Assembly (NCBI GenBank): GCA_964461025.1
Contig: CAYWSE010000002.1
Coordinates: 1 to 64,000 of the forward strand
Direction: 5' to 3'
DNA: 64,000 nt
Origin: JAHBVL01 sp964461025
GTDB lineage: Bacteria; Chloroflexota; Chloroflexia; Thermomicrobiales; UBA6265
In this document: in pieces, positions 51,971 to 61,720 of the stretch
Layout: each line of letters starts with the position of its first letter
How positions within the stretch are numbered: position 1 is the stretch's first letter
The notes under the pieces: model-generated
The model's database searches: none
The model's input: the letters and a program-made list of their open reading frames with translations, nothing else
What the model was told of the DNA's origin: nothing
Made by a program: the position numbers and the translations under genes

Positions 51971-53848
51971 CTAGTTCTGCTTCTTCTTGCCCTGGCGCAG
52001 ATCGCGGAAGTAGGGACTCTTGGGCGGGTAGAGCTGCCGGTGCAAATCGGGCAGCTTCTCCAGATGCGCTCGCAGCTCGGCAAAAGTGCTCTGATCGTCT
52101 ACCGCCTGCGCGGCGGCCAGCTCGGCGCGCAAATGCCCCGCGAATTCTTCGTACTGCTCGCGCTGCAGCTTGACTATCGTCTGCAAGAGCTCTTCGCGAA
52201 GCGCGCCAGGCGTTGGCGGAGGCAGATCGGGCAGCTCGCCCAGCAGTGTCTCCCCATGCTCACGCATGTGCTCGTCCACGTCAGCGAGAAAGTTCGCCGC
52301 ATGCCACTCTGAGGGCAGTTGCGTCGATCGCATCGTCGCCATCAACTCTCGATTTCTCGCGTCGCGCAGGAGCGGTTCGGGCGCCGAGTCGGCCAGATCG
52401 ATCACGATCGGCAAGTACTTGAGAAAAAGCGCGACGAGGTGATCCTCGGTGCGCGGAGCGGAGCGAGTCGCAGCCGAACCTGGCTCGAACGCGACGGCGA
52501 TCGACCGGTTGCGTGCCTGAGCGACGCGCGATTGCACCACGGCAAACGGGAAGTCGAGCTCGCGACTGATTCTCTGGACATAATGGCTGCGATCGACCGG
52601 ATCCGCGACCCGCTGCAGGAAAGGCCCCAATTGGTCGATCGCCCGTCTGCGGGCCGACACATCATTGCGATCGACATCCTGCAGGACATGATCGATGACG
52701 AAATCCATATACGGCCGTGCCGCGTCGATCTGGCGAACCCATTCATCCGGATTGGTGCGAATCAGCGAATCGGGGTCTTCGCCCGCCGCCAGCTCGACGA
52801 TGTTGACCTGGGCATCGAGCCGGTGGGCGATTCTGAAAACCGTGCGCGGATCGGCTACCACATCGGAAACCTGATCGAGACTGACCTGCAACGATTCGAT
52901 CGCCCGCATCGAGGCCATCCGACCGGCCGCGTCGGCATCGAGCGCCAGCACGACCCGTTTGGTCAGACGCTTCACCAGATCGACTTGCGTTTCGGTGAGC
53001 GCGGTGCCCATCGCTCCGACGACGTTGCGGAATCCGTGCTGATGCGCGGCGATGACGTCCATGTAGCCTTCGACGATAATTACCCGGTTGTCTTCGCGAA
53101 TAGCATCCCGGGCAAATGGCAATCCGTAGAGGAGCGAGCTTTTGTCGAAGATCAGCGATTGCGGCGAATTCAGGTATTTCGGTTGTTCGTCACCGAACGC
53201 CCGGCCTCCGAAACCAACAATCTGCCCGTCACCGTCCTGAATGGGGAAGATGATCCGGTCCCGGAACCGGTCGTAGTAGCCGCCGGTCTCCCGGCGTTGG
53301 AGCAATCCGGCATCGGCGGCGATTTCAGGATCGATGCCGCGCGCCGAAAACTGCTTGAAAAGGTAGTCCCAACCATCGGGCGCGAGACCGAGTCCGAACT
53401 GCCCGATCATCTCCTCCGAGATGCCGCGTTGGTTCAGATATGCGCGGCCTTTTTCGCCAGCAGCCGAGGATGTCAGCACCGTGGCGAAATAGCTCGCGGC
53501 GATCGCGTGAAGTTCAAGATAACGGTTGTTGCGTGGATCCTCGACCGGCGCGGTGCGAGGGCGATCGTCGAGCGTCACGCCCGCTCGTTCAGCCAAGTCC
53601 TGGAGCGCCTGCCGGAAGTCGACCTTCTCCCGCTCCATGTAGAACGAAAAGAGATCGCCGCCTTTGCCGCAGCCGAAACAGTGGTAGTTCTGCCCTTCCG
53701 GAAACACAACAAAGGAGGGCGTCTTTTCCTGGTGGAAGGGGCAAAGCCCCTTCATGTTCCGGCCCGCTTTCTTCAGCGCGACCTTCTCGCCGATCAGATC
53801 GACGATGTCGAGGCGCTCCCGAATTTCAGTGACTGCGTCGCCGGCCAT
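51971..53848 (-). CDS. dnaG: DNA primase
   Basis: A 625-residue primase. The N-terminal zinc domain has CPFHQEKTPSF and YHCFGCGKGGDLFSF (about residues 36-70), followed by the RNA-polymerase/TOPRIM core with VIIVEGYMDVIAAHQHG (about 257) and VVLALDADAAGR, and a helical C-terminal region for DnaB contact. It makes RNA primers for replication. It is the third gene of a likely pcrA-dgt-dnaG transcript, 14 bases after dgt. The sigma-factor gene that often follows dnaG is absent; a repeat and selA lie beyond. Confidence 0.97.
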   Translation of the reverse strand: MAGDAVTEIRERLDIVDLIGEKVALKKAGRNMKGLCPFHQEKTPSFVVFPEGQNYHCFGCGKGGDLFSFYMEREKVDFRQALQDLAERAGVTLDDRPRTAPVEDPRNNRYLELHAIAASYFATVLTSSAAGEKGRAYLNQRGISEEMIGQFGLGLAPDGWDYLFKQFSARGIDPEIAADAGLLQRRETGGYYDRFRDRIIFPIQDGDGQIVGFGGRAFGDEQPKYLNSPQSLIFDKSSLLYGLPFARDAIREDNRVIIVEGYMDVIAAHQHGFRNVVGAMGTALTETQVDLVKRLTKRVVLALDADAAGRMASMRAIESLQVSLDQVSDVVADPRTVFRIAHRLDAQVNIVELAAGEDPDSLIRTNPDEWVRQIDAARPYMDFVIDHVLQDVDRNDVSARRRAIDQLGPFLQRVADPVDRSHYVQRISRELDFPFAVVQSRVAQARNRSIAVAFEPGSAATRSAPRTEDHLVALFLKYLPIVIDLADSAPEPLLRDARNRELMATMRSTQLPSEWHAANFLADVDEHMREHGETLLGELPDLPPPTPGALREELLQTIVKLQREQYEEFAGHLRAELAAAQAVDDQSTFAELRAHLEKLPDLHRQLYPPKSPYFRDLRQGKKKQN

Positions 53849-53862
53849 GATGCGGATTCATT

Positions 53863-54966
53863 TCACGGAGTGGGCAACGCCCAGTATTGCGGGACATAGA
53901 GTTGCTCGAATGTTTCGACGGCATAGCGGTCGGTCATGCTGGCCACGTAATCCGCAACGATGCGCGAGGCCGGATCGCGTGCGGCGAGTGTCCGGTACTC
54001 AGCCGGGATCGCCTCAAAGTGCCGATCATAGTACTCGCACAGCATTTCAACGACTTGTTTCGCCTTGCGGGTGTTCTCGGATTGGTTCAGCGGACGGTAG
54101 ACGGCATCGAAGAGATATGAGCGCAAGGCGTTTGCCGCATCCAGAATTTCCGGTTGCAACCCGATCGCGCCCGGCGCTTCTGAGACATTGGAGTGCGCGA
54201 CGATATCGTTGACCAGCGTATCGATGCGCTTCGCGTGCGTCGACCCCAGCCGTTCTGTGACAACGGGTGGAATCTGCGACGCATCGATGATGCGAGCCCT
54301 GATCGCGTCGTCCAGATCGTGGTTGATGTAGGCAACGGCGTCGGAGATGCGCATCACCTCGCCTTCGAGGGAGAGCGGCCGTTGCGAGATCGCTCCGGTC
54401 AGTTCATCGTCCGGTTTGGAGTGATGCAGGATGCCGTCCCGGACATCGTCTGTCAGATTCAGCCCGCGCCCGTCCTTTTCGAGATGATCGACAACCCGCA
54501 GACTCTGTTCGTTGTGACGAAAACCGGGCAAGTACCCCTGCAACGCCGTTTCGCCGGCATGACCGAACGGCGTATGCCCAAGATCATGCCCCATCGTGAT
54601 TGCTTCGATCAGATCCTCATTGAGGGCCAAAGCTCGCCCAATCGTACGAGCAATCTGTGAAACCTCCAGCGTGTGCGTCAAGCGCGTGCGGTAGTGGTCG
54701 CCGGCCGGCGCGATGAAGACCTGCGTCTTGTGCATCAACCGCCGGAAGCTCTTGGAATGGACGACGCGGTCGCGATCGCGCTGATAGTCGGTGCGCATGT
54801 CGGAGCGATCGTCCGGCTGTTGCCGTGACGCGTTGCGACTGAATCGCGCCAGCGGCGCCAGTTCGCGGATCTCCTGCAATTCGCGCCGCTCGCGAGGATT
54901 GATGTCGAGGGGAGTCGTCTCCTCGGGCGACAGATGAGGGCGTCGTGCTCTCGGGGGAGGTGTCAC
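53863..54966 (-). CDS. dgt: Deoxyguanosinetriphosphate triphosphohydrolase-like protein
   Basis: A 367-residue HD-domain dNTPase. FRRLMHKTQVFIAPAGDHYR leads into the first His in RTRLTHTLEVSQIAR (about residue 95); the HD pair is in AITMGHDLGHTPFGHAGE (about 125); RISDAVAYINHDLDDAIR carries the last metal ligand. It is nearer the type-2 dGTPase-like group than E. coli Dgt. It cleaves dNTPs to nucleoside and triphosphate, adjusting pools. It starts at GTG 54966 and lies between pcrA and dnaG, a common replication-linked arrangement. Confidence 0.94.
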   Translation of the reverse strand: MTPPPRARRPHLSPEETTPLDINPRERRELQEIRELAPLARFSRNASRQQPDDRSDMRTDYQRDRDRVVHSKSFRRLMHKTQVFIAPAGDHYRTRLTHTLEVSQIARTIGRALALNEDLIEAITMGHDLGHTPFGHAGETALQGYLPGFRHNEQSLRVVDHLEKDGRGLNLTDDVRDGILHHSKPDDELTGAISQRPLSLEGEVMRISDAVAYINHDLDDAIRARIIDASQIPPVVTERLGSTHAKRIDTLVNDIVAHSNVSEAPGAIGLQPEILDAANALRSYLFDAVYRPLNQSENTRKAKQVVEMLCEYYDRHFEAIPAEYRTLAARDPASRIVADYVASMTDRYAVETFEQLYVPQYWALPTP

Positions 54967-54987
54967 CGGCGCGTCTCCTCCTGCAGC

Positions 54988-57249
54988 CTAGTCACCGATC
55001 ACATCGAGCGGCGCCAGACTGGCCATGAATCGTTTGCGACCATGGCGAGCAAATTCGATTGCCAGCTCCTGATCGTCTCGCCTGTCAGTGACTTCCAAAA
55101 TACGACCTTCGCCGAACTTCGAGTGAAAAACGCGCTCCCCGGTGGAGTACTTGCGGACAGGCGGGGCGTATCCGGCCGGTCTGGCAGGCGCCTGATTTGA
55201 CGATGAAAAACCCTGCTGCGTGCGCGTGGTCAGGCTGGTCATCCCCCGTGGACTGATCGCGCCGCGTCTGCCCACTTCGCGCACATGCTGGTGCGGCAGA
55301 CTGTCCAGAAAACGCGACTGGACGCCCATTTGAAACCGCCCGTAGTTCATCCGCGAACCAGCCCGCGTCAGATAGAGCAGCTTCTGGGCGCGGGTGATTC
55401 CGACGTAGAAGAGGCGCCGCTCCTCTTCGATCGCCTGGGGATCGTCGAACTCCGCTTCGATGGCGCGACTGACCGGCAGCAGCCCTTCTTCGAGCCCGGT
55501 GATGAATACTGCCGGAAACTCGAGTCCTTTGGCGGAATGGAGGGTGATCAGCGTCACGCGGCCCCGCTTGTCGTCTTCCAGCGTGTCGACATCGGCGATC
55601 AGGGCCACCTGCTCGAGATAGGCCGACAACCCTTCTCCCGGTGGCAGACCATCGTACTTCTCCATGTCGGCCCGAACTTCGAGGACGTTTGCCCAGCGTT
55701 CGAGATCATCCTCTGTTGCGTCCGGGAACGACTCTTTGTAGCCGGTCAGCGCCACCAGCTCGTCGAACAGCTCCGACAATGGTTTTGCGTTCGCTGAAGC
55801 AGAGAGCTGCTGCAGCACTGAACCGAGTTTGACCGCCGCCTTCTGCGCCGATCCACCGAACGATGGTCCGGCTATGCCATCCGCAAACTGTCGAAGCGAT
55901 TCCAGCAGTGTCTGCTTATGCGATCCCGACCATTCGATCAGCGTCTCCAGCGCTTTCGGTCCGAATCCCCGACCGATCGGCATATTTTCCAGCACGCGCT
56001 CCAGACTGACGCGATCCTGTGGGTTGTGCAGGAGCCGTAAGACGGCCAAGACGTCTTTGACCTCTTTGCGGTCGTAGAACCTGACGCCGCCGACGATCTG
56101 GTAGGGAATGCCGCTCAGCCGGAAGGATTCCTCCAGCACGCGACTCTGCGCGCCCGTCCGGTACATGACCGCGAATGCATCGCCCGGCCAGTCGTGCTGC
56201 GCCATCAGGCGGCGAATCTCACCTGCCACGAATTGCGCTTCGTGCTGCTGATCGGCCAGCTCGCGAATGGTGATGATCTCACCGTCCTCGTTGTCGGTTC
56301 GCAGCTTGCGGTCGATACGTTGCTGGTTCTGTCTGATGACGTTGTCGGCCACGGCGACGATCCTCGCCGTGGACCGGTAGTTCGTTTCGAGGACGATGCG
56401 TTGAGCGTCCGGAAAATCCTGCTCGAAGTCGAGAATGTTCCGGATATCCGCCTGCCGCCAGCGATAGATCGACTGGTCCGGGTCGCCGACGACGAAGAGG
56501 TTGCGGTTGAGGTCGCTCAGGGCCGAAACGAGCACATACTGCACGCGGTTGGTGTCCTGATATTCGTCAACGAGGATGTGCCGAAACCGGTGCTGATAGC
56601 GGTGGAGGACATCTGGTTCGGCATCGAAGAGCCTGATCGGCAGGATGAGCAGATCGTCGAAGTCAACCGCGTTGGCCTCGTGCAGCAAGCGCTGGTATTC
56701 CCGGTACACGCGGGAAACCAGTTCTTCGTCGTACGTCGCTGCCTGTGAGGCGACATCGTCGGGAGTCAGCAACAGCGACTTCGCGGCGCTGATCCGGGAG
56801 AGCATCCGTCGCGGCGCGACCTGTTTGGGATCGAGGTTGTTGGCAACCACCGCGGCTTTTGCCGTTTGCATCTGGTCCGCGTCGTCGTAGATAGTGAAGT
56901 TGCGCATGATTCCGAGCCGGTCGGCGACGAGACTGGGATTCTCGCGCAGCAACCGCACTCCGAACGAATGGAACGTCCCCATCGTCAGACCGCTGGCGTC
57001 GTGATCGCCGAGCAACCGGTCGACTCGCTCCCGCATTTCGCGCGATGCCTTGTTGGTGAATGTCACGGCCAGAATGCCGCCTGGTGGCACATTTTGTTCG
57101 CTGATCAGCCAGGCGATGCGGTGCGTCAGGACGCGGGTTTTGCCCGATCCGGGGCCGGCCACAACCAGAACAGGGCCGTCTGGCGCGGTCACAGCGGTCT
57201 GTTGCTCCACATTCAATCCGTGGAGCAGAGGGGAGAGCGTGGTGCTCAC
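54988..57249 (-). CDS. pcrA: ATP-dependent DNA helicase UvrD/PcrA
   Basis: A 753-residue superfamily 1A helicase. It starts LLHGLNVEQQTAVTAPDGPV, Walker A is VVAGPGSGKTRVLTHRI (about residue 33), motif Ia AVTFTNKASREMRERV, Walker B LVDEYQDTNRVQ, motif III VVGDPDQSIYRWRQAD, motif V VTLITLHSAKGLEFPAVF and motif VI LFYVGITRAQKLLYLTRA. The C-terminus has the PcrA-type FHSKFGEGRILEV Tudor-like element that contacts RNA polymerase. GTG 57249 with GGAG upstream was chosen; the longer frame to 57387 runs through the tRNA-Gln on the other strand. Confidence 0.96.
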   Translation of the reverse strand: MSTTLSPLLHGLNVEQQTAVTAPDGPVLVVAGPGSGKTRVLTHRIAWLISEQNVPPGGILAVTFTNKASREMRERVDRLLGDHDASGLTMGTFHSFGVRLLRENPSLVADRLGIMRNFTIYDDADQMQTAKAAVVANNLDPKQVAPRRMLSRISAAKSLLLTPDDVASQAATYDEELVSRVYREYQRLLHEANAVDFDDLLILPIRLFDAEPDVLHRYQHRFRHILVDEYQDTNRVQYVLVSALSDLNRNLFVVGDPDQSIYRWRQADIRNILDFEQDFPDAQRIVLETNYRSTARIVAVADNVIRQNQQRIDRKLRTDNEDGEIITIRELADQQHEAQFVAGEIRRLMAQHDWPGDAFAVMYRTGAQSRVLEESFRLSGIPYQIVGGVRFYDRKEVKDVLAVLRLLHNPQDRVSLERVLENMPIGRGFGPKALETLIEWSGSHKQTLLESLRQFADGIAGPSFGGSAQKAAVKLGSVLQQLSASANAKPLSELFDELVALTGYKESFPDATEDDLERWANVLEVRADMEKYDGLPPGEGLSAYLEQVALIADVDTLEDDKRGRVTLITLHSAKGLEFPAVFITGLEEGLLPVSRAIEAEFDDPQAIEEERRLFYVGITRAQKLLYLTRAGSRMNYGRFQMGVQSRFLDSLPHQHVREVGRRGAISPRGMTSLTTRTQQGFSSSNQAPARPAGYAPPVRKYSTGERVFHSKFGEGRILEVTDRRDDQELAIEFARHGRKRFMASLAPLDVIGD

Positions 57250-57298
57250 GTGCGGGGACTCCAATTTGCGGGAGACGTGGTAAAATCCACGGCTGTAT

Positions 57299-57369
57299 TG
57301 GGGAATAGTATAACGGTAGTACGCCTGACTCTGGATCAGGTAGTTGGGGTTCGAATCCCTGTTCCCCAG
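57299..57369 (+). tRNA. tRNA-Gln (anticodon CTG), CCA not encoded
   Basis: A 71-base cloverleaf: acceptor TGGGGAA/TTCCCCA, anticodon stem CCTGA/TCAGG with loop CTCTGGA (anticodon 57331-57333), T-arm GGGGTTCGAATCCC, discriminator G. The next bases are CCG, so the 3' CCA must be completed. It starts 50 bases from the divergent pcrA start; TAAAAT at 57281-57286 could be its -10. Confidence 0.95.
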
Positions 57370-57376
57370 CCGCCCG

Positions 57377-57400
57377 GGACCGCGCAACGCGGTCCTTTTT
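57377..57400 (+). terminator. Intrinsic terminator after tRNA-Gln
   Basis: GGACCGCG (57377-57384) and CGCGGTCC (57388-57395) form a perfect 8-bp stem with a CAA loop, followed by TTTTT. It begins eight bases after the tRNA. Confidence 0.95.
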
Positions 57401-57510
57401 GTGTTTCTACGGAAACAGCATCTCTCGTGGTTACATTAAGTCTCGCAACTCGTATTCTTGATATCGGGAGCGAACCTGCTCAACGAGGCGTTAGGAAAAC
57501 GTCCCGATTA

Positions 57511-58299
57511 TTACGAGCTCGTGTCGCTCTCCATCCACGTCTGCAGCTCGGTGAGCGGTCTTTGAGAGACAGGCAGATAGCCCCGTTGGGGAGCATCGAG
57601 CGCTGCGATCATCACGACGACAATCGAGAACGAGAAAGCCAGAACCAGCATCATCCAGGTTCTTCGGGAGGCAGCGTTGGCCGTCTGGTAGCCCACGGCA
57701 AACATGCCGAGCAGCACAAGCGTGTAAAGAGCCACCCAGAGCCCGGTCGGCATCCGTATCTGACCGGCAACTGAAACACGCTCTGCCAGTACATTGATCA
57801 TGTCGTTGATCGACTCGACATACATGGCGGAGATGTCTGAATTGTCGCCGGCGAGGACATTTTCAACCGCGATGTCCCAGAGTTGCTGCTGGATCGCCAT
57901 CAAATCGCTGACAACGCTCTCGAGATCGTCGAAATTGCTTGGATCGCCCGCCAGGAGGACCTCGTCGATGTACTCCTGATAGAGAGTCCTGGATTCTTCA
58001 CGCTGAGGATCGGGCAGGAAATCCGACCGCAAATATGCCGTGCGGATCGACGCAGCCTGGTCGCGAACGAGGACTTTTCGGGCTTCGTAGCGGTCTGAGA
58101 CTGTACCGAACGTGAATGCAAGGATAAACGCCAGTAACGCGAGGATGGTTCCCACAATGGCGCCCACGGGCGCCTCTTTCTCGTCTTCCGAGCGCCTTCG
58201 GGCCTTCCAGCCAATCTTGTAGCCGAGCTCGATTGCGCACATGACCAGCACCGTGGTCAAAACGAAAAGAACCCAGAGCGGAATGTCCTGCATCGTCAT
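57511..58299 (-). CDS. DUF4239 (bestrophin-like) membrane protein
   Basis: A 262-residue protein. Two N-terminal membrane segments (about 7-25 and 46-68), a cytoplasmic or periplasmic helical middle, and two C-terminal segments (about 195-245) match DUF4239. The conserved VGTILALLAFILAFTFGTVS and RYEARKVLVRDQAASIRTAY are clear. The family is distantly related to bestrophin channels, so ion transport is possible but unproven. It is convergent with nothing and divergent from the sigma-factor gene, with 241 bases between. Confidence 0.85.
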   Translation of the reverse strand: MTMQDIPLWVLFVLTTVLVMCAIELGYKIGWKARRRSEDEKEAPVGAIVGTILALLAFILAFTFGTVSDRYEARKVLVRDQAASIRTAYLRSDFLPDPQREESRTLYQEYIDEVLLAGDPSNFDDLESVVSDLMAIQQQLWDIAVENVLAGDNSDISAMYVESINDMINVLAERVSVAGQIRMPTGLWVALYTLVLLGMFAVGYQTANAASRRTWMMLVLAFSFSIVVVMIAALDAPQRGYLPVSQRPLTELQTWMESDTSS

Positions 58300-58540
58300 C
58301 GCATTGGTCCTCGGTGGACATCGAATACGTCGGCCTCATGGCAACGTGCGCCGCCCGTGGGCCAGACCGGCGGCACTCGACGCGACACGATCCATTTGCG
58401 TCACGTGAGTCTATCTGATTGCGGGCCATCGACCGTAGCTGCCGCTCCAGAACGTTCGGTCCGGATTCGACACCCGTCACTTTCCTCTGTTTGCGGTGCT
58501 TAAGCATATAGGACACTTTGAATCCACACGGGATCGACGA

Positions 58541-59149
58541 ATGGGCGGGATCCTGGGCCGCAACCCGAATCACGTGAGTGATCTTCCTGACGACATGCTG
58601 GTCGAGCGTGCCCAGCGGAATCCGGCCGAGTTCGACGCGATCTTCGACCGCTATTGGAACCCGGTCTTGCGCTACTGCTACTACCGGCTGGGCGATTGGC
58701 ACGACGCGGAAGACGCGTCGGCTCAGGTGTTTCTGAATGCGCTCTCTGCGTTGCCCGGGTTCGTCTTCTCCGGACACCCCAATGCGTTCAAAGCGTGGTT
58801 GTTCACCATCGCGTTCCGGGTGGTCAGCAACTTTCGGCGTAGCGAAACCCGGCATCCAAGCGCGCCCATCGAAATGGCCGAGGACCGGATCGCACTTGAT
58901 GATCCGTTGGAAGAGCAGGCGATTGCCACGGAACAACAGGAATTGCTGTTCAAACTGATCGAACAACTCAAACCAGTACAACGTCAGCTTGTCGAATTGC
59001 GGCTGGCCGGACTGACCGACGCGGAAATCGCCCAGGTTCTTGGCAAATCGGCGGTCGCCGTTCGCAAAGCCCAGTCCCGCGCGGTGATTGCGCTGCGCTC
59101 GCTGCTCGTTGCTCGTACTCACGCCGGCGGGGGTGAACGTCATGCTTGA
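58541..59149 (+). CDS. ECF-type RNA polymerase sigma factor
   Basis: About 202 residues. Region 2 (EFDAIFDRYWNPVLRYCYYR, then LGDWHDAEDASAQVFLNAL, about 33-70) and region 4 (LKPVQRQLVELRLAGLTDAE and IAQVLGKSAVAVRKAQSRA, about 145-185) are separated by a short linker, the ECF layout. Start choice is uncertain: ATG 58541 was used; GTG 58496 and GTG 58574 are in frame, and the conserved region begins at about 58580. Its stop overlaps the start of the following membrane protein, so the two are coupled, as for sigma/anti-sigma pairs. Confidence 0.92.
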   Translation: MGGILGRNPNHVSDLPDDMLVERAQRNPAEFDAIFDRYWNPVLRYCYYRLGDWHDAEDASAQVFLNALSALPGFVFSGHPNAFKAWLFTIAFRVVSNFRRSETRHPSAPIEMAEDRIALDDPLEEQAIATEQQELLFKLIEQLKPVQRQLVELRLAGLTDAEIAQVLGKSAVAVRKAQSRAVIALRSLLVARTHAGGGERHA

Positions 59150-61649
59150 TCGATACGACGACCGGATCGGCAGCTTCTGGGATGCGATCGTCGGACCGGG
59201 CGCCGTCGATCGAGAAACGCTCGACGCCCGCCTCGCGGACGCCATCGAACACGTCCATACCCTATCCCAGTCGCCAATTCCGGACTCGTCTCGCGAGCGA
59301 ATCCGTCGGAAGGTCTTCGAACAATCGACAACTATCGCCGGGGATGCTTACGTCAGCCTCGATGCGGCGACCCCGCTGCTTCCCAATCCAAATGGACACG
59401 TACTCCCGATTCCTCGACCACCGGGAAGTTCCGCCGCTTCGACGCCTCACCAACCTCAAATGCGATGGGCGCTGCTGGCTGCGGCCATGCTTCTCGTCCT
59501 GGCAGGCGCCGGCGCGCTCTTCACCAGGGATGGCTGGCCGGATCGCCTGTCTGGCATCGGAACATCAGACGAATCCAGGGGTATTCCGCTCTCTACTGCT
59601 GAGACGGGCTGGACGCAGTTCCGCAGCGGCGCGGCCCGTACCGGGTATTCATCCGACCCCGGCCCCGGCGGCGATCTGGCCCCACGGTGGACATTCACCG
59701 CCGACGAGATTCTCGGCGGACCGGTGAGCGATGGCGCGTCGATTTACATCTACGGCCGGAAGGGAACGCTCTATGCCCTCGATGCCTCAACCGGGGAGCA
59801 GCGCTGGGGAGTCGATCTTTCGCCCGGCGAGTATCCCGAAGAGAATCACTGGCCGGTTCCTGCAGTTCAAGACGGCGTCGTCTATGCCGGAACGTACGAG
59901 GGAACTATCGTGGCGCTCGATGCCGCCAACGGAGATCTGATCTGGCAACGCGCGCTCTCTTCCCAGCCCATTGTGGCGTCGCCGGCAGTTGTGGACGGTG
60001 CAATGTATGTGGTTACCCCGGCAGGCGCCATCCTGGCAATCGACGCGGCGTCTGGCCAATTCCGCTGGGAATGGTCGAGCGAGACAGGGCTCTCGAAGTG
60101 GGCGCTGGCGGTGGGGGGAGGGCACCTCTACTTCCCTGATAGCACCGGCAATCTGATCGCCGTTGATACGACCACTGGTGAGACAGCCTGGATCGTGGCG
60201 CTGGGCAACGCCTGGCGCAATCCCGCATACAGTGACGGAGTGGTCTACATCGGTGACGAAAGGGGAAGCTACAACGCGATCGACGCAACTGATGGGTCGG
60301 TCGATTGGACCAGCGAGCCGTTGGATGGCTACAAAACCCTCAGTCCGGTCGTCACTCCCGGTTTCATTATTGTGACGGCGGAGCAAGGACCGATGAGCGC
60401 GCTCGACCGGGAGACTGGTGAAGTCGTGTGGAGCGTCGAGGGCCCTGGCTACTCGATCTCTCCGGAATCGAGTTCCACGGCCGTTTACGGGGTGTCGCGC
60501 GATCTGACTGCGGTCGTCGCATACGATCTCGAAAGCGGTGCGGAACTGGGCCGGATGGATTCAGAAGGACTTGGCACTGTGGCCGCGATTTCCGGTCAAA
60601 TGCTGGTCGTCGGCAGTTTCGATCTGCCCAGTGTGATCCGCTCGTTTGGCCCTGGAGAAGGGGATGTGATCGAAAACATGACCCAGCCGGTCTCGGTGAT
60701 CACGCCCTCAACGCAGGCCCGATCCGAGCCCACCACGACCACCGAATTCGACAGCTCACAAGTCGAGCTTATATGGCAGTCGACCGGTTCGGAAAGCACG
60801 CCACTCCAGCACCCGGGCAGAATGAACTTCGCGCGGAACGGCAATCTCTATGTCTGCGACGAAGTCGCCGGCAACATCCAGGTATTTTCTCCAGATGGTG
60901 AGTGGCTCGAAACCTGGGGTGAGCCTGGCAGCGGACCGGGACAATTCAACATCCCCGGTGATATCGACTTCGATGCCGATGGCAACATCTACGTCTTCGA
61001 CACGGGCAACCATCGGGTCCAGAAGTTCGATCGGGACCACACTTTCATCATGGGGTGGGGAACGCAGGGAACCGGGGAAGGTGAGTTCGATGAGCCGCAT
61101 GGCGCTGTCGACTCCCTGTTCCGCCGGGTCTACGTTGCCGACTCCGGCAACAACCGGATCCAGATCTTTGACCTCGATGGCAACCTCCTGGATACGTGGG
61201 GAAGCGAGGGAAATCGCGATGGCCAGTTCCAGCACCCGACCAGGCTCATCATCTGGGAGAGTGTAGGGATTGCTGTTGCGGAGGAAACCAACGGTTCAGG
61301 AGTCCGTATCCAGTCGTTTGATCGTAATGGTGTTCACACGTCGACAAGAGAAGAGGGATCGTACAGCAGCGCCAGGCTCCACTTCGACGCTGAAGGCACA
61401 ATCTCCATGGGTGATGTCTGGACCCTCAGTGAACCGCGTTTCGACCCCGATCTGAACTGGGTCGTGTCGAACGGGAGAACACCCTGGTTCCTCTGGGATC
61501 AGTTCAGCCTGATCTCAAACGCCATCGCGGATACTTCCACGGCATCCATCTACACCGAGGGGTACCTTTATGTTTCTGACCCTGACAACAGCCGCATCCT
61601 GAAGTTCAAGCTGCCGCCCATCACCGGGAATCACATTCTCGGACCCTAA
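59142..61649 (+). CDS. Membrane protein with N-terminal cytosolic domain and two extracellular beta-propellers; candidate anti-sigma/sensor
   Basis: An 835-residue protein. Residues 1-105 are a cytosolic helical domain (RYDDRIGSFWDAIVGPGAVD) without the zinc motif of ZAS anti-sigma factors. One membrane helix follows (RWALLAAAMLLVLAGAGALF, about 107-127). The outside part has a PQQ/WD40-like propeller (about 155-510; repeats such as GTLYALDASTGEQRW and GTIVALDAANGDLIW) and a C-terminal NHL propeller (about 550-835; GNIYVFDTGNHRVQKFD, RVYVADSGNNRIQIFD). The start overlaps the sigma-factor stop by eight bases. Gene order and topology suggest it holds or senses for that sigma factor; this is inference. 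Confidence 0.8.
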   Translation: MLDRYDDRIGSFWDAIVGPGAVDRETLDARLADAIEHVHTLSQSPIPDSSRERIRRKVFEQSTTIAGDAYVSLDAATPLLPNPNGHVLPIPRPPGSSAASTPHQPQMRWALLAAAMLLVLAGAGALFTRDGWPDRLSGIGTSDESRGIPLSTAETGWTQFRSGAARTGYSSDPGPGGDLAPRWTFTADEILGGPVSDGASIYIYGRKGTLYALDASTGEQRWGVDLSPGEYPEENHWPVPAVQDGVVYAGTYEGTIVALDAANGDLIWQRALSSQPIVASPAVVDGAMYVVTPAGAILAIDAASGQFRWEWSSETGLSKWALAVGGGHLYFPDSTGNLIAVDTTTGETAWIVALGNAWRNPAYSDGVVYIGDERGSYNAIDATDGSVDWTSEPLDGYKTLSPVVTPGFIIVTAEQGPMSALDRETGEVVWSVEGPGYSISPESSSTAVYGVSRDLTAVVAYDLESGAELGRMDSEGLGTVAAISGQMLVVGSFDLPSVIRSFGPGEGDVIENMTQPVSVITPSTQARSEPTTTTEFDSSQVELIWQSTGSESTPLQHPGRMNFARNGNLYVCDEVAGNIQVFSPDGEWLETWGEPGSGPGQFNIPGDIDFDADGNIYVFDTGNHRVQKFDRDHTFIMGWGTQGTGEGEFDEPHGAVDSLFRRVYVADSGNNRIQIFDLDGNLLDTWGSEGNRDGQFQHPTRLIIWESVGIAVAEETNGSGVRIQSFDRNGVHTSTREEGSYSSARLHFDAEGTISMGDVWTLSEPRFDPDLNWVVSNGRTPWFLWDQFSLISNAIADTSTASIYTEGYLYVSDPDNSRILKFKLPPITGNHILGP

Positions 61650-61720
61650 CACGCCGTTCGGCCTCAGGGCTGGAAAGTGCCGCGCTCTGTCGCTGCCCGG
61701 GGTGGCCTGCAAGCCTCTGA

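Noticed and set aside
57511..57600. Another selenocysteine UGA at gene ends in the last 7 kb
   Set aside because: The DsrE-like gene ends in TAG and the neighbouring genes show no conserved Cys/Sec tail after their stops.
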